DNA of 64,000 nt from contig NKJC01000002.1 of assembly GCA_002256435.1 (NCBI GenBank), forward strand, positions 291,996 through 355,995, written 5' to 3'. Source of the stretch: Chitinophagaceae bacterium BSSC1 (lineage in GTDB: Bacteria; Bacteroidota; Bacteroidia; Chitinophagales; Chitinophagaceae). Of this stretch, positions 1-10,486 are shown piece after piece. Positions within the stretch are counted from its first letter, which is position 1, and every line of letters starts with the position of its first letter. The translations under genes were made by a program, and so were the position numbers. The notes beneath the pieces were generated by a model. That model was not told where the DNA came from. It made no database searches and saw only the letters and a program-made list of their open reading frames with translations.

Positions 1-1
1 A

Positions 2-151
2 TTAATGGATATTATCCACATTCAATTAAGGGATAATGTAAAAGCCCGTATACTCAATCAAGATTTAAGCAACAACTATGTACCTTACGTTGTCAAGAAA
101 CCGGTTCGTTCCCAAATAGAAACTTACCAATACCTGAATAAAAAAACCTAG
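2..151 (+). CDS. ppk1: Polyphosphate kinase 1, C-terminal fragment (truncated by window start)
   Basis: Open frame 2..151 reads LMDIIHIQLRDNVKARILNQDLSNNYVPYVVKKPVRSQIETYQYLNKKT*, resembling the PPK1 C-terminus; ppx/gppA follows 4 nt later. Confidence 0.7.
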   Translation, partial: LMDIIHIQLRDNVKARILNQDLSNNYVPYVVKKPVRSQIETYQYLNKKT

Positions 152-155
152 TAAT

Positions 156-1043
156 TTGAGATTAGCAGCCATTGATATAGGAAGTAATGCGGCAAGGTTG
201 CTGATTGCAGAACCGGCTTTTGATAGTTATGGCAAAACCGTGTTCAATAAATTGAATTTAGTTAGGGTTCCTTTACGTCTAGGATTTGAAGTCTTTGAAA
301 AAGGTGAAATTTCAAAGGAAAAGAAAGGAATGATTCTTCAAACCATGAAGGCTTACAGTCATTTAATGAATGCTTATGGGGTGAATCATTCTATTGCCTG
401 TGCCACTAGTGCTATGCGTGATGCAAGCAATAGTGAAGAAGTGATTAGAAAAGTTAGAATGGAAACCGGCATCAGTATTGAAATTATAAGTGGGGATCTT
501 GAAGCTTCCTTAATTTATGAGAATCATATAGCAGAACAAATGGATACAGACCATAGTTATATGTATATGGATGTTGGAGGTGGTAGTACGGAATTAACTT
601 TTTTTGCTGAAGGACGTTTGGTGTTTAAAAAATCTTTTAACATAGGAACCATTCGTTTGTTAAAAGAGATGGTAGAAGACCGGCTATGGACGGAGATGAA
701 AGATTTTATCAAACAAAAGACCAAGGGATATAAAAAAATAGTTGCCATTGGAACTGGAGGAAATATTAATAAGGTTTTTTCTTTAAGTAAGAAAAAAGAT
801 GGCAAACCTTTGAGTCTAGACCTTTTGAAAGACTATTTAAAAGAATTTTCCAGTTTTAATTTGCAGGAAAGGATTCAAACCTACAAATTGCGTGAAGACC
901 GCGCAGACGTAATTGTACCAGCGCTTCAAATTTACATCAATGCTATGCGATGGGCAGATGCAGACGAAATTTATGTGCCAAAAATTGGATTGGCAGATGG
1001 CTTAATTCAACATTTGTATAGTGAATTACAAAAAGGTCAATAA
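156..1043 (+). CDS. ppx: Ppx/GppA family exopolyphosphatase
   Basis: MRLAAIDIGSNAARLLI start, DVGGGSTEL and IGTGGNINK motifs; TTG start directly after ppk stop. Confidence 0.88.
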   Translation: MRLAAIDIGSNAARLLIAEPAFDSYGKTVFNKLNLVRVPLRLGFEVFEKGEISKEKKGMILQTMKAYSHLMNAYGVNHSIACATSAMRDASNSEEVIRKVRMETGISIEIISGDLEASLIYENHIAEQMDTDHSYMYMDVGGGSTELTFFAEGRLVFKKSFNIGTIRLLKEMVEDRLWTEMKDFIKQKTKGYKKIVAIGTGGNINKVFSLSKKKDGKPLSLDLLKDYLKEFSSFNLQERIQTYKLREDRADVIVPALQIYINAMRWADADEIYVPKIGLADGLIQHLYSELQKGQ

Positions 1044-1076
1044 GAGCAAAATATCCCCTCAGAAATCCAAACAAAC

Positions 1077-1886
1077 ATGTCAAAAGACCTCAAAAAAATT
1101 ACTACTCATACCCTTTTAAACCTGAAAAAAAAAGGAGAAAAAATATCTATGATTACGGCATATGACTTTTCATTTGCCAAAATCTTTGACAAGGCAGGTA
1201 TTGACGTAATATTAGTTGGGGATAGCGCTAGTAATGTTATGGGCGGAAATGAAACCACCGTTACTATAACGCTTGACCAGATGATTTATCATGCACAATG
1301 TGTGAGAAAAGCGGTGGAAAGAAGTTTAATGGTAGTGGATCTACCTTTTGGATCATATCAATCCAATTCAGACATCGCGCTAGCATCTGCTATTCGAATC
1401 ATGAAAGAATCTGGAGCCCATGCTGTTAAAATGGAGGGTGGAGCAGAAATTGCTGAAAGTATTAAAAGAATAGTAGCCGCAGGAATTCCTGTTATGGGAC
1501 ATTTAGGTCTAACGCCTCAATCCATTTACAAATTTGGTACTTACGCTGTTAGAGCAAAAGATGAAGCCGAAGCGGATCAATTACAAGCGGATGCTGTTTT
1601 ACTGGAGCAAGCAGGTTGCTTTGCAGTTGTCTTAGAAAAAATCCCTGCTAAACTTGCCCAAACCGTCTCAAAAAGTCTTGAAATACCTACTATTGGCATT
1701 GGTGCCGGCCAGGATTGTGATGGTCAAGTACTTGTGATGCATGACCTTTTGGGAATTAATCAGGAATTCAAACCCCGCTTTATCAGGCAATATTTGAACC
1801 TAGAAGCCAGTATTCATCAAGCGGTTACACAATATATAGAAGACGTAAAAGGTCTGAATTTCCCCAATGAAACAGAATCCTATTAA
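1077..1886 (+). CDS. panB: 3-methyl-2-oxobutanoate hydroxymethyltransferase
   Basis: [71 protein letters not shown]. Confidence 0.95.
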   Translation: MSKDLKKITTHTLLNLKKKGEKISMITAYDFSFAKIFDKAGIDVILVGDSASNVMGGNETTVTITLDQMIYHAQCVRKAVERSLMVVDLPFGSYQSNSDIALASAIRIMKESGAHAVKMEGGAEIAESIKRIVAAGIPVMGHLGLTPQSIYKFGTYAVRAKDEAEADQLQADAVLLEQAGCFAVVLEKIPAKLAQTVSKSLEIPTIGIGAGQDCDGQVLVMHDLLGINQEFKPRFIRQYLNLEASIHQAVTQYIEDVKGLNFPNETESY

Positions 1887-1954
1887 TCTGCTTCACCGAT
1901 AAGAGTCCCTCATTCACCCATATTGTAGCCCCCACTCTGCCGTAGGGGTTAAAT

Positions 1955-3082
1955 TTGGCTAGTGTTTCGGGCAGATTTTTTACATTTATTCAAAATAATA
2001 GGATTTTGATTAGTTCAAATAAAAAGATTGTTACCATCATTGCTCATATAGCTGCTTGGGCTTGTTTTTTTGCCCTCCCCTATCTGGTATTCTTTCCTAG
2101 GATGTTGGATGCCAATTTTTCTATGAGTGATCATATGATTGCGAGCATTATTTGCAACAACCTTTTTTTGGTCTTTTTCTACTATTTGAACACTTTGGTA
2201 TTAATTCCCAAATTATTGATGAAGGAAAAATGGCTAATCTACACATTAACCATGTTCTGTTTTTTGGCAATGTACTTATATGTTCCTAAATACATAGCAA
2301 CCTGGATAGCGCCTCCTGAAATCAGAAATTTCCCAACCAATACAGCAGGTAGAGGCAGACCCAGAACAGGAAGTAGTAGAAGATCTTTTGTAGACTTTTT
2401 CAATATTGCCATCTTCTTATTAGTCTTTACGGTTGGAACCTGTATATCAGTGATTCAAAGATGGTTACAAACAGAAGAAACTAGAAAAGAAACAGAAAGT
2501 CAAAAGCTACAAACAGAATTGTCCTTTTTGAAATCGCAAATCAATCCCCATTTTTTCTTTAATACTTTAAACAACATTTATTCTTTGGCAGTAGTAAGAA
2601 GTGATAAAACAGCACCTGCTGTGATGAAGTTATCATCTATCATGCGCTATATTTTAACCGAGACTACCCAAGAACATGTGGCACTTCACAATGAAGTAGA
2701 TTTTATTAAAAATTATATTGAATTACAACAAGTAAGGCTGACTGAAAAAACAACGGTTGCTTTTTCGACAGATGGTTTGATTGACGAAAAACTGGTTGCT
2801 CCGTTGGTTTTTATTCCATTTGTAGAAAATGCTTTTAAGTATGGCATTAGTACCAAATCTGTTTCACATATTGAGATTAAAATTGCGGCAACACCCAAAA
2901 GCATCACTTTCTTTTCTAGCAATTTTATTGTTCCTTCTGAAAATAATATGTTGGAAAATACCGGTATCGGCATCAATAATGTGAAACGTAGACTAGAATT
3001 AATGTATCCTGGTAAATACACACTCACAAATGAAATTAAAGATAATTTCTATCTTGTACACCTTGAGATTATTACATCATGA
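1955..3082 (+). CDS. LytS/YehU-type sensor histidine kinase (true start possibly 2006)
   Basis: N-terminal TM helices, then LKSQINPHFFFNTLNNIYSL and FIPFVENAFKYGI. The TTG at 1955 lies inside a -7-like TAAATTTG box. Confidence 0.88.
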   Translation: MASVSGRFFTFIQNNRILISSNKKIVTIIAHIAAWACFFALPYLVFFPRMLDANFSMSDHMIASIICNNLFLVFFYYLNTLVLIPKLLMKEKWLIYTLTMFCFLAMYLYVPKYIATWIAPPEIRNFPTNTAGRGRPRTGSSRRSFVDFFNIAIFLLVFTVGTCISVIQRWLQTEETRKETESQKLQTELSFLKSQINPHFFFNTLNNIYSLAVVRSDKTAPAVMKLSSIMRYILTETTQEHVALHNEVDFIKNYIELQQVRLTEKTTVAFSTDGLIDEKLVAPLVFIPFVENAFKYGISTKSVSHIEIKIAATPKSITFFSSNFIVPSENNMLENTGIGINNVKRRLELMYPGKYTLTNEIKDNFYLVHLEIITS

Positions 3083-3777
3083 TAAACTGCATAGCCATAG
3101 ATGACGAGCCACTGGCACTTCAATTGATCAGTGAATATTGTGCTAAAATATCTTTTCTACAATTGGATAAAGTATTTTCAAATACGGATGAAGCAAAAAA
3201 GTGGTTACAAGAAAATAAAGTAGACCTGCTCTTTTTAGACATTCAAATGCCTGATATTAATGGTTTACAATTTTATAAATCGCTAGCTGAAAAACCAGCA
3301 GTTGTTTTCACCACTGCCTATAAAGACTTTGCTGTAGAAGGTTTTAATGTTGACGCAGTAGATTATTTGCTCAAACCTTTTGAATATGATCGTTTTTTAA
3401 AAGCAGCTTATAAAGCCAAAGAATATTTAGATTTCTTGGGCTCACAAGAATTGCAATTGAATTCCATCTTCGTAAAAGTGAATTACGAAATCATGAAAAT
3501 CAATCTAAAAGACCTTGAACTTGTTGAGGCCCTTGATGATTATATTAAATTATACATTAAACCTAGTCCTGTTTTAACCTTGATGACACTAAAGAGTATT
3601 CAAGAAAAACTCCCACCCAGGGATTTTATTCGGGTTCATAGGTCCTTTATTGTTCCTCTTGCCAAAATTGAAAAGTTTAGTAAAACCAAATTAGTGGTTG
3701 CAGGTAAGGAAATACCTATTGGAAGTAGTTACAGTAATGTTTATGATCTTTTATTACAGCATTCCAAAAACAAATAA
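3079..3777 (+). CDS. LytTR-family response regulator
   Basis: Receiver domain (CIAIDDEPLA, LLFLDIQMPDINGLQF, KPF) plus C-terminal LytTR (IRVHRSFIVPLAKIEKF); overlaps the kinase by 4 nt. Confidence 0.93.
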   Translation: MINCIAIDDEPLALQLISEYCAKISFLQLDKVFSNTDEAKKWLQENKVDLLFLDIQMPDINGLQFYKSLAEKPAVVFTTAYKDFAVEGFNVDAVDYLLKPFEYDRFLKAAYKAKEYLDFLGSQELQLNSIFVKVNYEIMKINLKDLELVEALDDYIKLYIKPSPVLTLMTLKSIQEKLPPRDFIRVHRSFIVPLAKIEKFSKTKLVVAGKEIPIGSSYSNVYDLLLQHSKNK

Positions 3778-3833
3778 GAAAGATACAAAGCCTGCAAATA
3801 ACCCTTTAGTCCTAACTTTGTAAAAAATCTGTT

Positions 3834-5357
3834 ATGGACTTCTTACACTTGCTTGGTATTGAAAATCAAAACAAAGGTGTTTCTACTGGAACCAATTGGA
3901 TTGAAACCAGTGGCAGTATTATTGAATCCTATTCACCTGTTGATGGTAAATTGATTGCAAGTGTTGAAACTGCAGACAACACCGCCTATGCTCAAACAAT
4001 AGAAATTTCTAAAAAAGCCTTCATAGAATGGCGTAATTGGCCCGCTCCCAAAAGAGGCGAAGTTGTAAGACAAATTGGACAAGCCTTAAGGGAAAATAAG
4101 GATGCACTAGGTAAATTGGTGAGTTTTGAAATGGGTAAAAGCTTGCAAGAAGGATATGGTGAAGTACAGGAAATGATTGATATCTGTGATTTTGCTGTTG
4201 GATTATCTAGGCAATTATATGGTTTAACCATGCATAGTGAACGACCTTCACATAGAATGTATGAACAATGGCATCCCTTGGGCGTGGTTGGTATTATATC
4301 TGCTTTTAATTTCCCTGTAGCTGTTTGGAGTTGGAATGCAGCTCTAGCTTGGATTTGTGGGAATACTACAGTTTGGAAACCAAGTGAAAAAACGCCTTTA
4401 TGTGGCATAGCTATTCAACATATTGTAGCTACTGTTTTCAAAAAGAACGATGTGCCTGAAGGTGTTAACTGTTTGGTACAAGGAGGTCGTGAAATTGGTG
4501 AATGGATGAGCAATGACCCATCTATCCCATTGGTTTCCGCAACTGGATCTACCAAAATGGGCAAGGCGGTTAGTGCCGCCATAGGTGCTAGACTTGGAAA
4601 AAGTATACTTGAATTAGGTGGTAACAATGCTATTATTATCTCAGAACACGCAGACCTAGACATGTCACTAATTGGGGCTGTATTTGGAGCGGTAGGAACA
4701 GCAGGACAACGATGCACTAGTACAAGAAGACTCATTATACACGAAAAAGTATACGATAGCTTCAAAGAAAAACTAGTAAAAGCTTATGGACAACTGAGAA
4801 TTGGCAATCCTTTAGACGCCAACAACCATGTTGGGCCCTTGATTGACCAAGCTGCAGTAAACATGTATTTAGACGCTATTGAAAAAGGCAAGAAAGAGGG
4901 CTGCCAATTTATAGTTGAAGGAGCAGTACTTGAAGGACCAGGATATGAAAGTGGTTGTTATGTAAAACCATGTATTGCAGAAGCTGAAAACCAATACCAA
5001 ATAGTACAACACGAAACATTTGCTCCCATTTTATATTTAATCAAATATCAAACCTTAGAACAGGCAATTGCCCTTCAAAATGGTGTACCACAAGGATTAT
5101 CATCAGCTATTATGACGCTCAATATGCGTGAAGCTGAAAGGTTTCTTTCACATGCTGGAAGCGATTGTGGCATAGCCAATGTTAATATTGGAACTAGTGG
5201 TGCAGAAATTGGTGGTGCTTTTGGTGGTGAAAAAGAAACAGGGGGCGGTAGAGAAAGTGGTAGTGACGCATGGAAAGCATATATGCGCAGACAAACCAAT
5301 ACTATTAATTGGAGTGATCAATTACCATTGGCTCAAGGCATTAAATTTGATTTGTAA
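3834..5357 (+). CDS. Aldehyde dehydrogenase, ALDH7/alpha-aminoadipic semialdehyde dehydrogenase type
   Basis: WNAALAWICGNTTVWKPSEKTPL, LELGGNNAIII, FGAVGTAGQRCTSTRRL; ALDH7-like length and C-terminus. Confidence 0.88.
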   Translation: MDFLHLLGIENQNKGVSTGTNWIETSGSIIESYSPVDGKLIASVETADNTAYAQTIEISKKAFIEWRNWPAPKRGEVVRQIGQALRENKDALGKLVSFEMGKSLQEGYGEVQEMIDICDFAVGLSRQLYGLTMHSERPSHRMYEQWHPLGVVGIISAFNFPVAVWSWNAALAWICGNTTVWKPSEKTPLCGIAIQHIVATVFKKNDVPEGVNCLVQGGREIGEWMSNDPSIPLVSATGSTKMGKAVSAAIGARLGKSILELGGNNAIIISEHADLDMSLIGAVFGAVGTAGQRCTSTRRLIIHEKVYDSFKEKLVKAYGQLRIGNPLDANNHVGPLIDQAAVNMYLDAIEKGKKEGCQFIVEGAVLEGPGYESGCYVKPCIAEAENQYQIVQHETFAPILYLIKYQTLEQAIALQNGVPQGLSSAIMTLNMREAERFLSHAGSDCGIANVNIGTSGAEIGGAFGGEKETGGGRESGSDAWKAYMRRQTNTINWSDQLPLAQGIKFDL

Positions 5358-8100
5358 GTGATGAATTGTTGAAATAAATACTAAAGCGGGTTCCTTTTCC
5401 TAATTCGCTTTCTACTTCTACCCTTCCGCCCATTGCGTCAATTTGATTCTTGGTAATGAATAGACCAATACCCCTTGCATCAGGGTTGTTGCTAAATGTT
5501 TTGTACATGCCAAAAAGCTTGTCTTTATTACGATCCAGATCTATACCAATTCCATTATCAGCAAATACTAAGACTAATTGATCCTGTTGTTGTTGAGCTT
5601 CAATTTCTAACATTGGTGTCCTATCAGGATGGCTATATTTGATGGCGTTTGATATGAAGTTCAGCAATATACTTTCTAGATATGCTGGATTACATTTGAC
5701 AACACAATTGGCAGACACTTTATTAATAATTTCTGCCTTTTTAATGGTTATTAATTCACTCTGAACCTTAAGGGCCTGATTCAAATATTCTAACAAATTC
5801 AATGGCTCAATAACCAAATTAATATTGTTCCTAATTGACACAACTTCATTCAAGTTATAGAGCGTATCATTTAAAGACCTTGATACTTTCTTTAGGTGCA
5901 TCATCAATTCTGAACGTTCCTTTTCTGAAGATTCTTTTTCAAGAAAATTAAGTATAGATAGAATATTACTGGTATGAGACCTAAGATTATGAGAAACAAT
6001 ATAGGAGAAATTCAACAAGCGCTTATTTTGTTCATTGACCAAACTAAATGATTTGTTCAATTCAATTTCTGCATTTTTACTCAAGGTAATATCCCTTTGA
6101 ATAGCAATATATTGATAGGGATTATTATCCTTGTCAATAAAGGGAACAATAGTACAATCTACCCAAAAATATTGACCGCTTTTATTTCTATTTCTGATTT
6201 CTCCTTTCCAAATCTCCCCCCTTTGAATAGTTTGCCAAAGATTGGCAAAAAATTCTCTGCTATGATAACCCGAATTGAGAAAATGCATGTTCTTGTGTAA
6301 AATCTCTTCATTTGAAAATTGGGTCATCCTTAAGCAATTTTCATTTGCATAACTGATCATCCCTTTTTCATCAGTCAGAAATACAATGGAAGATTCATCT
6401 AGCGCAAGTTTATAATCTGTAATTTCTTTGACAATCCTATTGAGGTGTAATTCGTTTTGCTTTCTTTCATTAATGTCTTCAACTGCCATAATAATTCCAG
6501 CAGCTTTTTCATTTTTGTCAAATACAGGATACATATTCATCCTATACCACTTATCAGAACCATCGGCCTGCACATAATTAATTTCATAACTGATGGTTTG
6601 CCCTTTCAAAACCGCATTCATGGCCTGTAAGAGTGATTGTTGGCGAGGTTCTGCAAAATATAAAATGGAGTAAGTATGTAAATGCAGGGTCTTAAACAAA
6701 TCTGCTTCTGCAAATTTTTGCATGGCCTGATTAAAAGACATAATATAAAAATCTGCATCCAGAAGTGCATAACCAGTATCTGTATTTTCAAAAACGGTTC
6801 TTAAATTATCTTCTGATTTTTGTAAGGCAATATCTAGTTTTTTCTTCTCGGTAACGTCTTGCATAACAGAGAGAATCCGTTGGTTCTGACCATCCTGATC
6901 TTTTTCTAAAATGGCAGAAACAAGCACATCCATGGTTTCACCATTCCGCTTAATAGCTTGATACGGAATATCAAAATCGTATCCTTTTTTAAAGAACTCC
7001 TCCATTCTTTCTAATTCCCTTCTCACAATGGAACTCTTTGTAAAAAAATGACTCATGTGTTTGCCAATCACCTGTTCCCTTTGGTAGCCCATTTTAGCCA
7101 ACCAATAATCACTTACACTAAGAAACTCCCCTTCTTTATTCAATGAATGTAACATCACTGGCGTTCTATTATACAAAGACCTAAATCTTTCTTCATTAAT
7201 AGCCAATAAGGTTTCTGACTCTTTCCGCTCAGAGATATCAATAAATCCAGAAAGCAACATGGTTTCTCCATGAAATGAAATGAGTTCAGTAGAGACCAAA
7301 CAATCTGCTTTGTTTCCGCCTTTTTTATTGATTTGAACTTCTAGATTCTTTACTGTTCCTTCTTTGCTTAATATTTCTAACAACTGATCCCGCTGATGTA
7401 AGTTGGAATAAAATTCAGTGGTGTATCTACCTATCAAATCAGTTTCTTCAGTTTCTGCTAATTTTTGAAGTTCTTTATTAACCATGACAATTTTCCCATC
7501 AGTAGGCCTTGCTACCAGCATGGCAACAGGAGCATTGCTAAAAATGGTCAACAAATCTGACTGTGCCAATTTCAGGTTTACTTCTGAAATCAGCGCAAGG
7601 GACAATTGTTTGGCCAAGAGCTCCAATAACTGTATATCCTTAGCAGTAAAAGTTATAGGATTAATATCCATTAACTCTAGCCTTCCTATGGATTCTCCCG
7701 CTTCATTTCTTAATGTGCAACCAGCATAAAACTGAATCTTTGATAAACCTAAATGGGCAAATAATGTCTTTAATCTTTCAGGATCCTGTATAATAAGGGC
7801 ATTTCCATTTTGATGGTCTACCTCTTGCAAATGAATGGCACTCAAATTGACCTTACTTTCATCAATTCCCTTTTTATGTGCCAAATAAGTACCTTCTTTC
7901 CGATAAATGAAAATTAGAAAAATGGGTGCAGCAAACATAGCTTCCGCCATGGTTACCAATCCTTCAACTGCAGGGTTATTTCCATGAATCTGCATCAAAT
8001 GGGAAAACTCTTTTTTCAACTGCTGCATGATTCCTTGCGATGGCATGTATTGGGGTATTGCAATTCCTGATGATCCGTTTGAACTATACAATTTACACAA
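5341..8100 (-). CDS. Multi-PAS (with N-terminal GAF-like) sensor histidine kinase
   Basis: Repeated PAS/PAC segments, SYIVSHNLRSHTSNILSILNF dimerisation helix, HATPase FADNGIGIDLDRNKDKLFGMYKTF...GIGLFITKN. No TM segment; start uncertain (ATG at 8049 possible). Confidence 0.88.
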   Translation of the reverse strand: MCKLYSSNGSSGIAIPQYMPSQGIMQQLKKEFSHLMQIHGNNPAVEGLVTMAEAMFAAPIFLIFIYRKEGTYLAHKKGIDESKVNLSAIHLQEVDHQNGNALIIQDPERLKTLFAHLGLSKIQFYAGCTLRNEAGESIGRLELMDINPITFTAKDIQLLELLAKQLSLALISEVNLKLAQSDLLTIFSNAPVAMLVARPTDGKIVMVNKELQKLAETEETDLIGRYTTEFYSNLHQRDQLLEILSKEGTVKNLEVQINKKGGNKADCLVSTELISFHGETMLLSGFIDISERKESETLLAINEERFRSLYNRTPVMLHSLNKEGEFLSVSDYWLAKMGYQREQVIGKHMSHFFTKSSIVRRELERMEEFFKKGYDFDIPYQAIKRNGETMDVLVSAILEKDQDGQNQRILSVMQDVTEKKKLDIALQKSEDNLRTVFENTDTGYALLDADFYIMSFNQAMQKFAEADLFKTLHLHTYSILYFAEPRQQSLLQAMNAVLKGQTISYEINYVQADGSDKWYRMNMYPVFDKNEKAAGIIMAVEDINERKQNELHLNRIVKEITDYKLALDESSIVFLTDEKGMISYANENCLRMTQFSNEEILHKNMHFLNSGYHSREFFANLWQTIQRGEIWKGEIRNRNKSGQYFWVDCTIVPFIDKDNNPYQYIAIQRDITLSKNAEIELNKSFSLVNEQNKRLLNFSYIVSHNLRSHTSNILSILNFLEKESSEKERSELMMHLKKVSRSLNDTLYNLNEVVSIRNNINLVIEPLNLLEYLNQALKVQSELITIKKAEIINKVSANCVVKCNPAYLESILLNFISNAIKYSHPDRTPMLEIEAQQQQDQLVLVFADNGIGIDLDRNKDKLFGMYKTFSNNPDARGIGLFITKNQIDAMGGRVEVESELGKGTRFSIYFNNSSLTNQI

Positions 8101-8139
8101 AATCCCATAGTTCGGAAAATAAAAAACTTTAAAATGTTG

Positions 8140-10386
8140 CTATTTCCCAAACCTTTTTTTCAGCAAAGCCAATGCGTCAGAAACATCCATATTTGATAAA
8201 TCTTGCTCTTTTGTTTGTATTTGTTTCATAGGTTGTTGACTCCTTTGTGGTCTAGCTGTTTTAGCGGGCGCCTCTTGGGTTTGTTTAATTGACAAGGCTA
8301 TTCTTTTGCGTACCAAATCCACTTCCAAAACCTTTACCAGCACTTTGTCATTGAGTTTGAGTGCTTCATTAGGATCGGTAATATATTGATGTGAGATTTC
8401 ACTAACATGTACTAACCCATCTTGCTTTACGCCAATATCTACAAATGCACCAAAACGCGTAATATTTGTGACCATACCAGGCACTACCATTCCCAATTTC
8501 ACGTCTTCCATCTTATAAATAGCTGCATATTCAAACTGCTCCAATTCAGAACGTGGATCCAATCCTGGTTTGCCCAATTCCTTTAGAATATCACGTATGG
8601 TTAGTTCCCCTAATTGTTCTGAAACATATTTTTTGGGATTCAATTGCTTTAGCACCGCTTCATTGGCAACTAAATCAGATAAACCCAAGCCTAGGTCACT
8701 AGCCATTGTTGTTACAACAGGATAGGCTTCTGGATGCACTGCACTTTTATCTAATGGATGATCCCCATTGGGAATTCTAAGAAAACCAGCACATTGTTCA
8801 AATGCTTTCCCTCCTAATCTGGGTACTTTCAATAATTGTTCTCTATTGGTAAATTTGCCAATTTCAGAACGGTATTTGACAATATTTTCTGCCAAACCTA
8901 GTCCAATACCACTGACATAAGCCAACAAATGTTTACTAGCCGTATTTAAATTGACCCCAACATTATTTACGCAACTAACTACCGTCTGGTCAAGTCTTTC
9001 TTTTAACCTGAACTGGTTAACATCATGCTGGTATTGCCCCACCCCAATGCTCTTGGGATCAATTTTCACCAGTTCAGCCAAAGGATCCATGAGTCTTCTT
9101 CCTATACTAACGGCTCCCCTTACAGTGATATCCTGCTCTGGAAATTCTTCTCTTGCTGTTTCTGAGGCAGAATAAACAGAAGCTCCATCTTCATTTACCA
9201 TAAATACTGGCAGGCCTAAAGACATTTTTTTAATAAACTGATCCGTTTCTCTACCTGCTGTACCATCGCCAATGGCTATCACTTCTATTTGATAAACTTT
9301 TACCAATTCCCTAATGCGATACTCAGCATCAGAAAGCCTATTGTTCTCATGAATAAAAATCAAATCCGTTTTTTTCAACTCACCTTTTTCATCCAAGCAA
9401 ACTATTTTACAACCAGTTCTATAACCTGGATCAATGGCCAAAATGCGCTTGCTTCCAAGCGGGGCACTTAATAACAATTGTCTTAAATTTTCTGCAAAAA
9501 CAGTAATTGCCTCTTCGTCTGCCTTTTGTTTTAAAGCAGATCTAAATTCAGACTCCAAACTTGGTTGAAGCAATCTCCTATAAGCATCCCTAATGGCTTT
9601 CTTAACATGGGTGGAAGATTCAGTAAAACCTTTGATATATTGTTTTTCTAATAACTCCAATGCATCCTCTTCCATTGGCAAAATGGCCATTCTTAGAAAT
9701 CCTTCTAGAAAACCTCGCAATACTGCCAAAATTCTATGGGATGGAATTTTATGGATGGGTTCTGTAAAATCAAAATAGTCCTTGTATTTAACGCCTTCTG
9801 TTTCTTTACCCTCTAACACTTTGCTTTGCAATAATGCGGCGTCTTCAAACAATTTTCTCAATCTGGCCCTATTCTCAGCGTCTTCATTCACCCATTCTGC
9901 AATGATATCTCTAGCCCCTTGTAACGCAATTTCAACTGTGGTTACTTGTTCATTTATAAATGCAGGTAATTCGGGTTCCAGTGGATTGGGGCTTTGTTCC
10001 AATAATAGTTTTGCCAAAGGCTCTAATCCATTTTCCCTAGCCGTTTGGGCCTTTGTTTTCCTTTTGGGTTTAAATGGCAAATAAATATCTTCCAAAACAG
10101 ACATGGTACTTGCTACTTGCAATTTTTGCAAAAGCGCATCAGTCATTTTACCTTGTTCCTCAATAGTCTTGATGATAAAAGCCCTTCTTTCTGTGATTTC
10201 TTTGAAAAACTTTTGTTCGTCTTGTATTTGCTGAATCTGCACTTCATCTAAACCACCTGTTTTGTCTTTTCTATACCGTGCAATAAAGGGAATAGTGGCC
10301 GATTCTTCTAACAATTCTATCACCGCTTCAACTTGGGTTTGGCGGATATTCAATTTACTGGCAATAAGGGAACCGAATTCACTCAT
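8140..10386 (-). CDS. tex: Tex-family transcription accessory / RNA-binding protein with S1 domain
   Basis: TIPFIARYRKDKTGGLDEVQ, ILAIDPGYRTGCK, HhH region, C-terminal S1 (GMVVPGMVTNITRFGAFVDIGVKQDGLVHVSEIS). Confidence 0.95.
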   Translation of the reverse strand: MSEFGSLIASKLNIRQTQVEAVIELLEESATIPFIARYRKDKTGGLDEVQIQQIQDEQKFFKEITERRAFIIKTIEEQGKMTDALLQKLQVASTMSVLEDIYLPFKPKRKTKAQTARENGLEPLAKLLLEQSPNPLEPELPAFINEQVTTVEIALQGARDIIAEWVNEDAENRARLRKLFEDAALLQSKVLEGKETEGVKYKDYFDFTEPIHKIPSHRILAVLRGFLEGFLRMAILPMEEDALELLEKQYIKGFTESSTHVKKAIRDAYRRLLQPSLESEFRSALKQKADEEAITVFAENLRQLLLSAPLGSKRILAIDPGYRTGCKIVCLDEKGELKKTDLIFIHENNRLSDAEYRIRELVKVYQIEVIAIGDGTAGRETDQFIKKMSLGLPVFMVNEDGASVYSASETAREEFPEQDITVRGAVSIGRRLMDPLAELVKIDPKSIGVGQYQHDVNQFRLKERLDQTVVSCVNNVGVNLNTASKHLLAYVSGIGLGLAENIVKYRSEIGKFTNREQLLKVPRLGGKAFEQCAGFLRIPNGDHPLDKSAVHPEAYPVVTTMASDLGLGLSDLVANEAVLKQLNPKKYVSEQLGELTIRDILKELGKPGLDPRSELEQFEYAAIYKMEDVKLGMVVPGMVTNITRFGAFVDIGVKQDGLVHVSEISHQYITDPNEALKLNDKVLVKVLEVDLVRKRIALSIKQTQEAPAKTARPQRSQQPMKQIQTKEQDLSNMDVSDALALLKKRFGK

Positions 10387-10486
10387 AATTCAAAAAATAT
10401 TTGATGGCTTAACAAAGGGATGCGAATGTAGGTGCTGGTTTGGAAAAGAAAAAATTGAAATTTCAGAAGTTAATCACAGTCAATCT

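Noticed and set aside
1887-1954. GC-rich patch cccccactctgccgtaggggtt as a terminator after panB
   Set aside because: CCCC/GGGG can pair but the stem is short, imperfect and lacks a T-run; not called.
3992-5299. Antisense ORFs 3992..4408, 4415..4765 and 5075..5299 on minus strand within the ALDH gene
   Set aside because: They are fully antisense to a strongly conserved coding gene, with no domain or signal; ordinary frame-shadow ORFs.
5179-5361. Alternative-frame 60-aa ORF at the end of ALDH
   Set aside because: Same-strand overlap with a well-supported gene, low-complexity translation.
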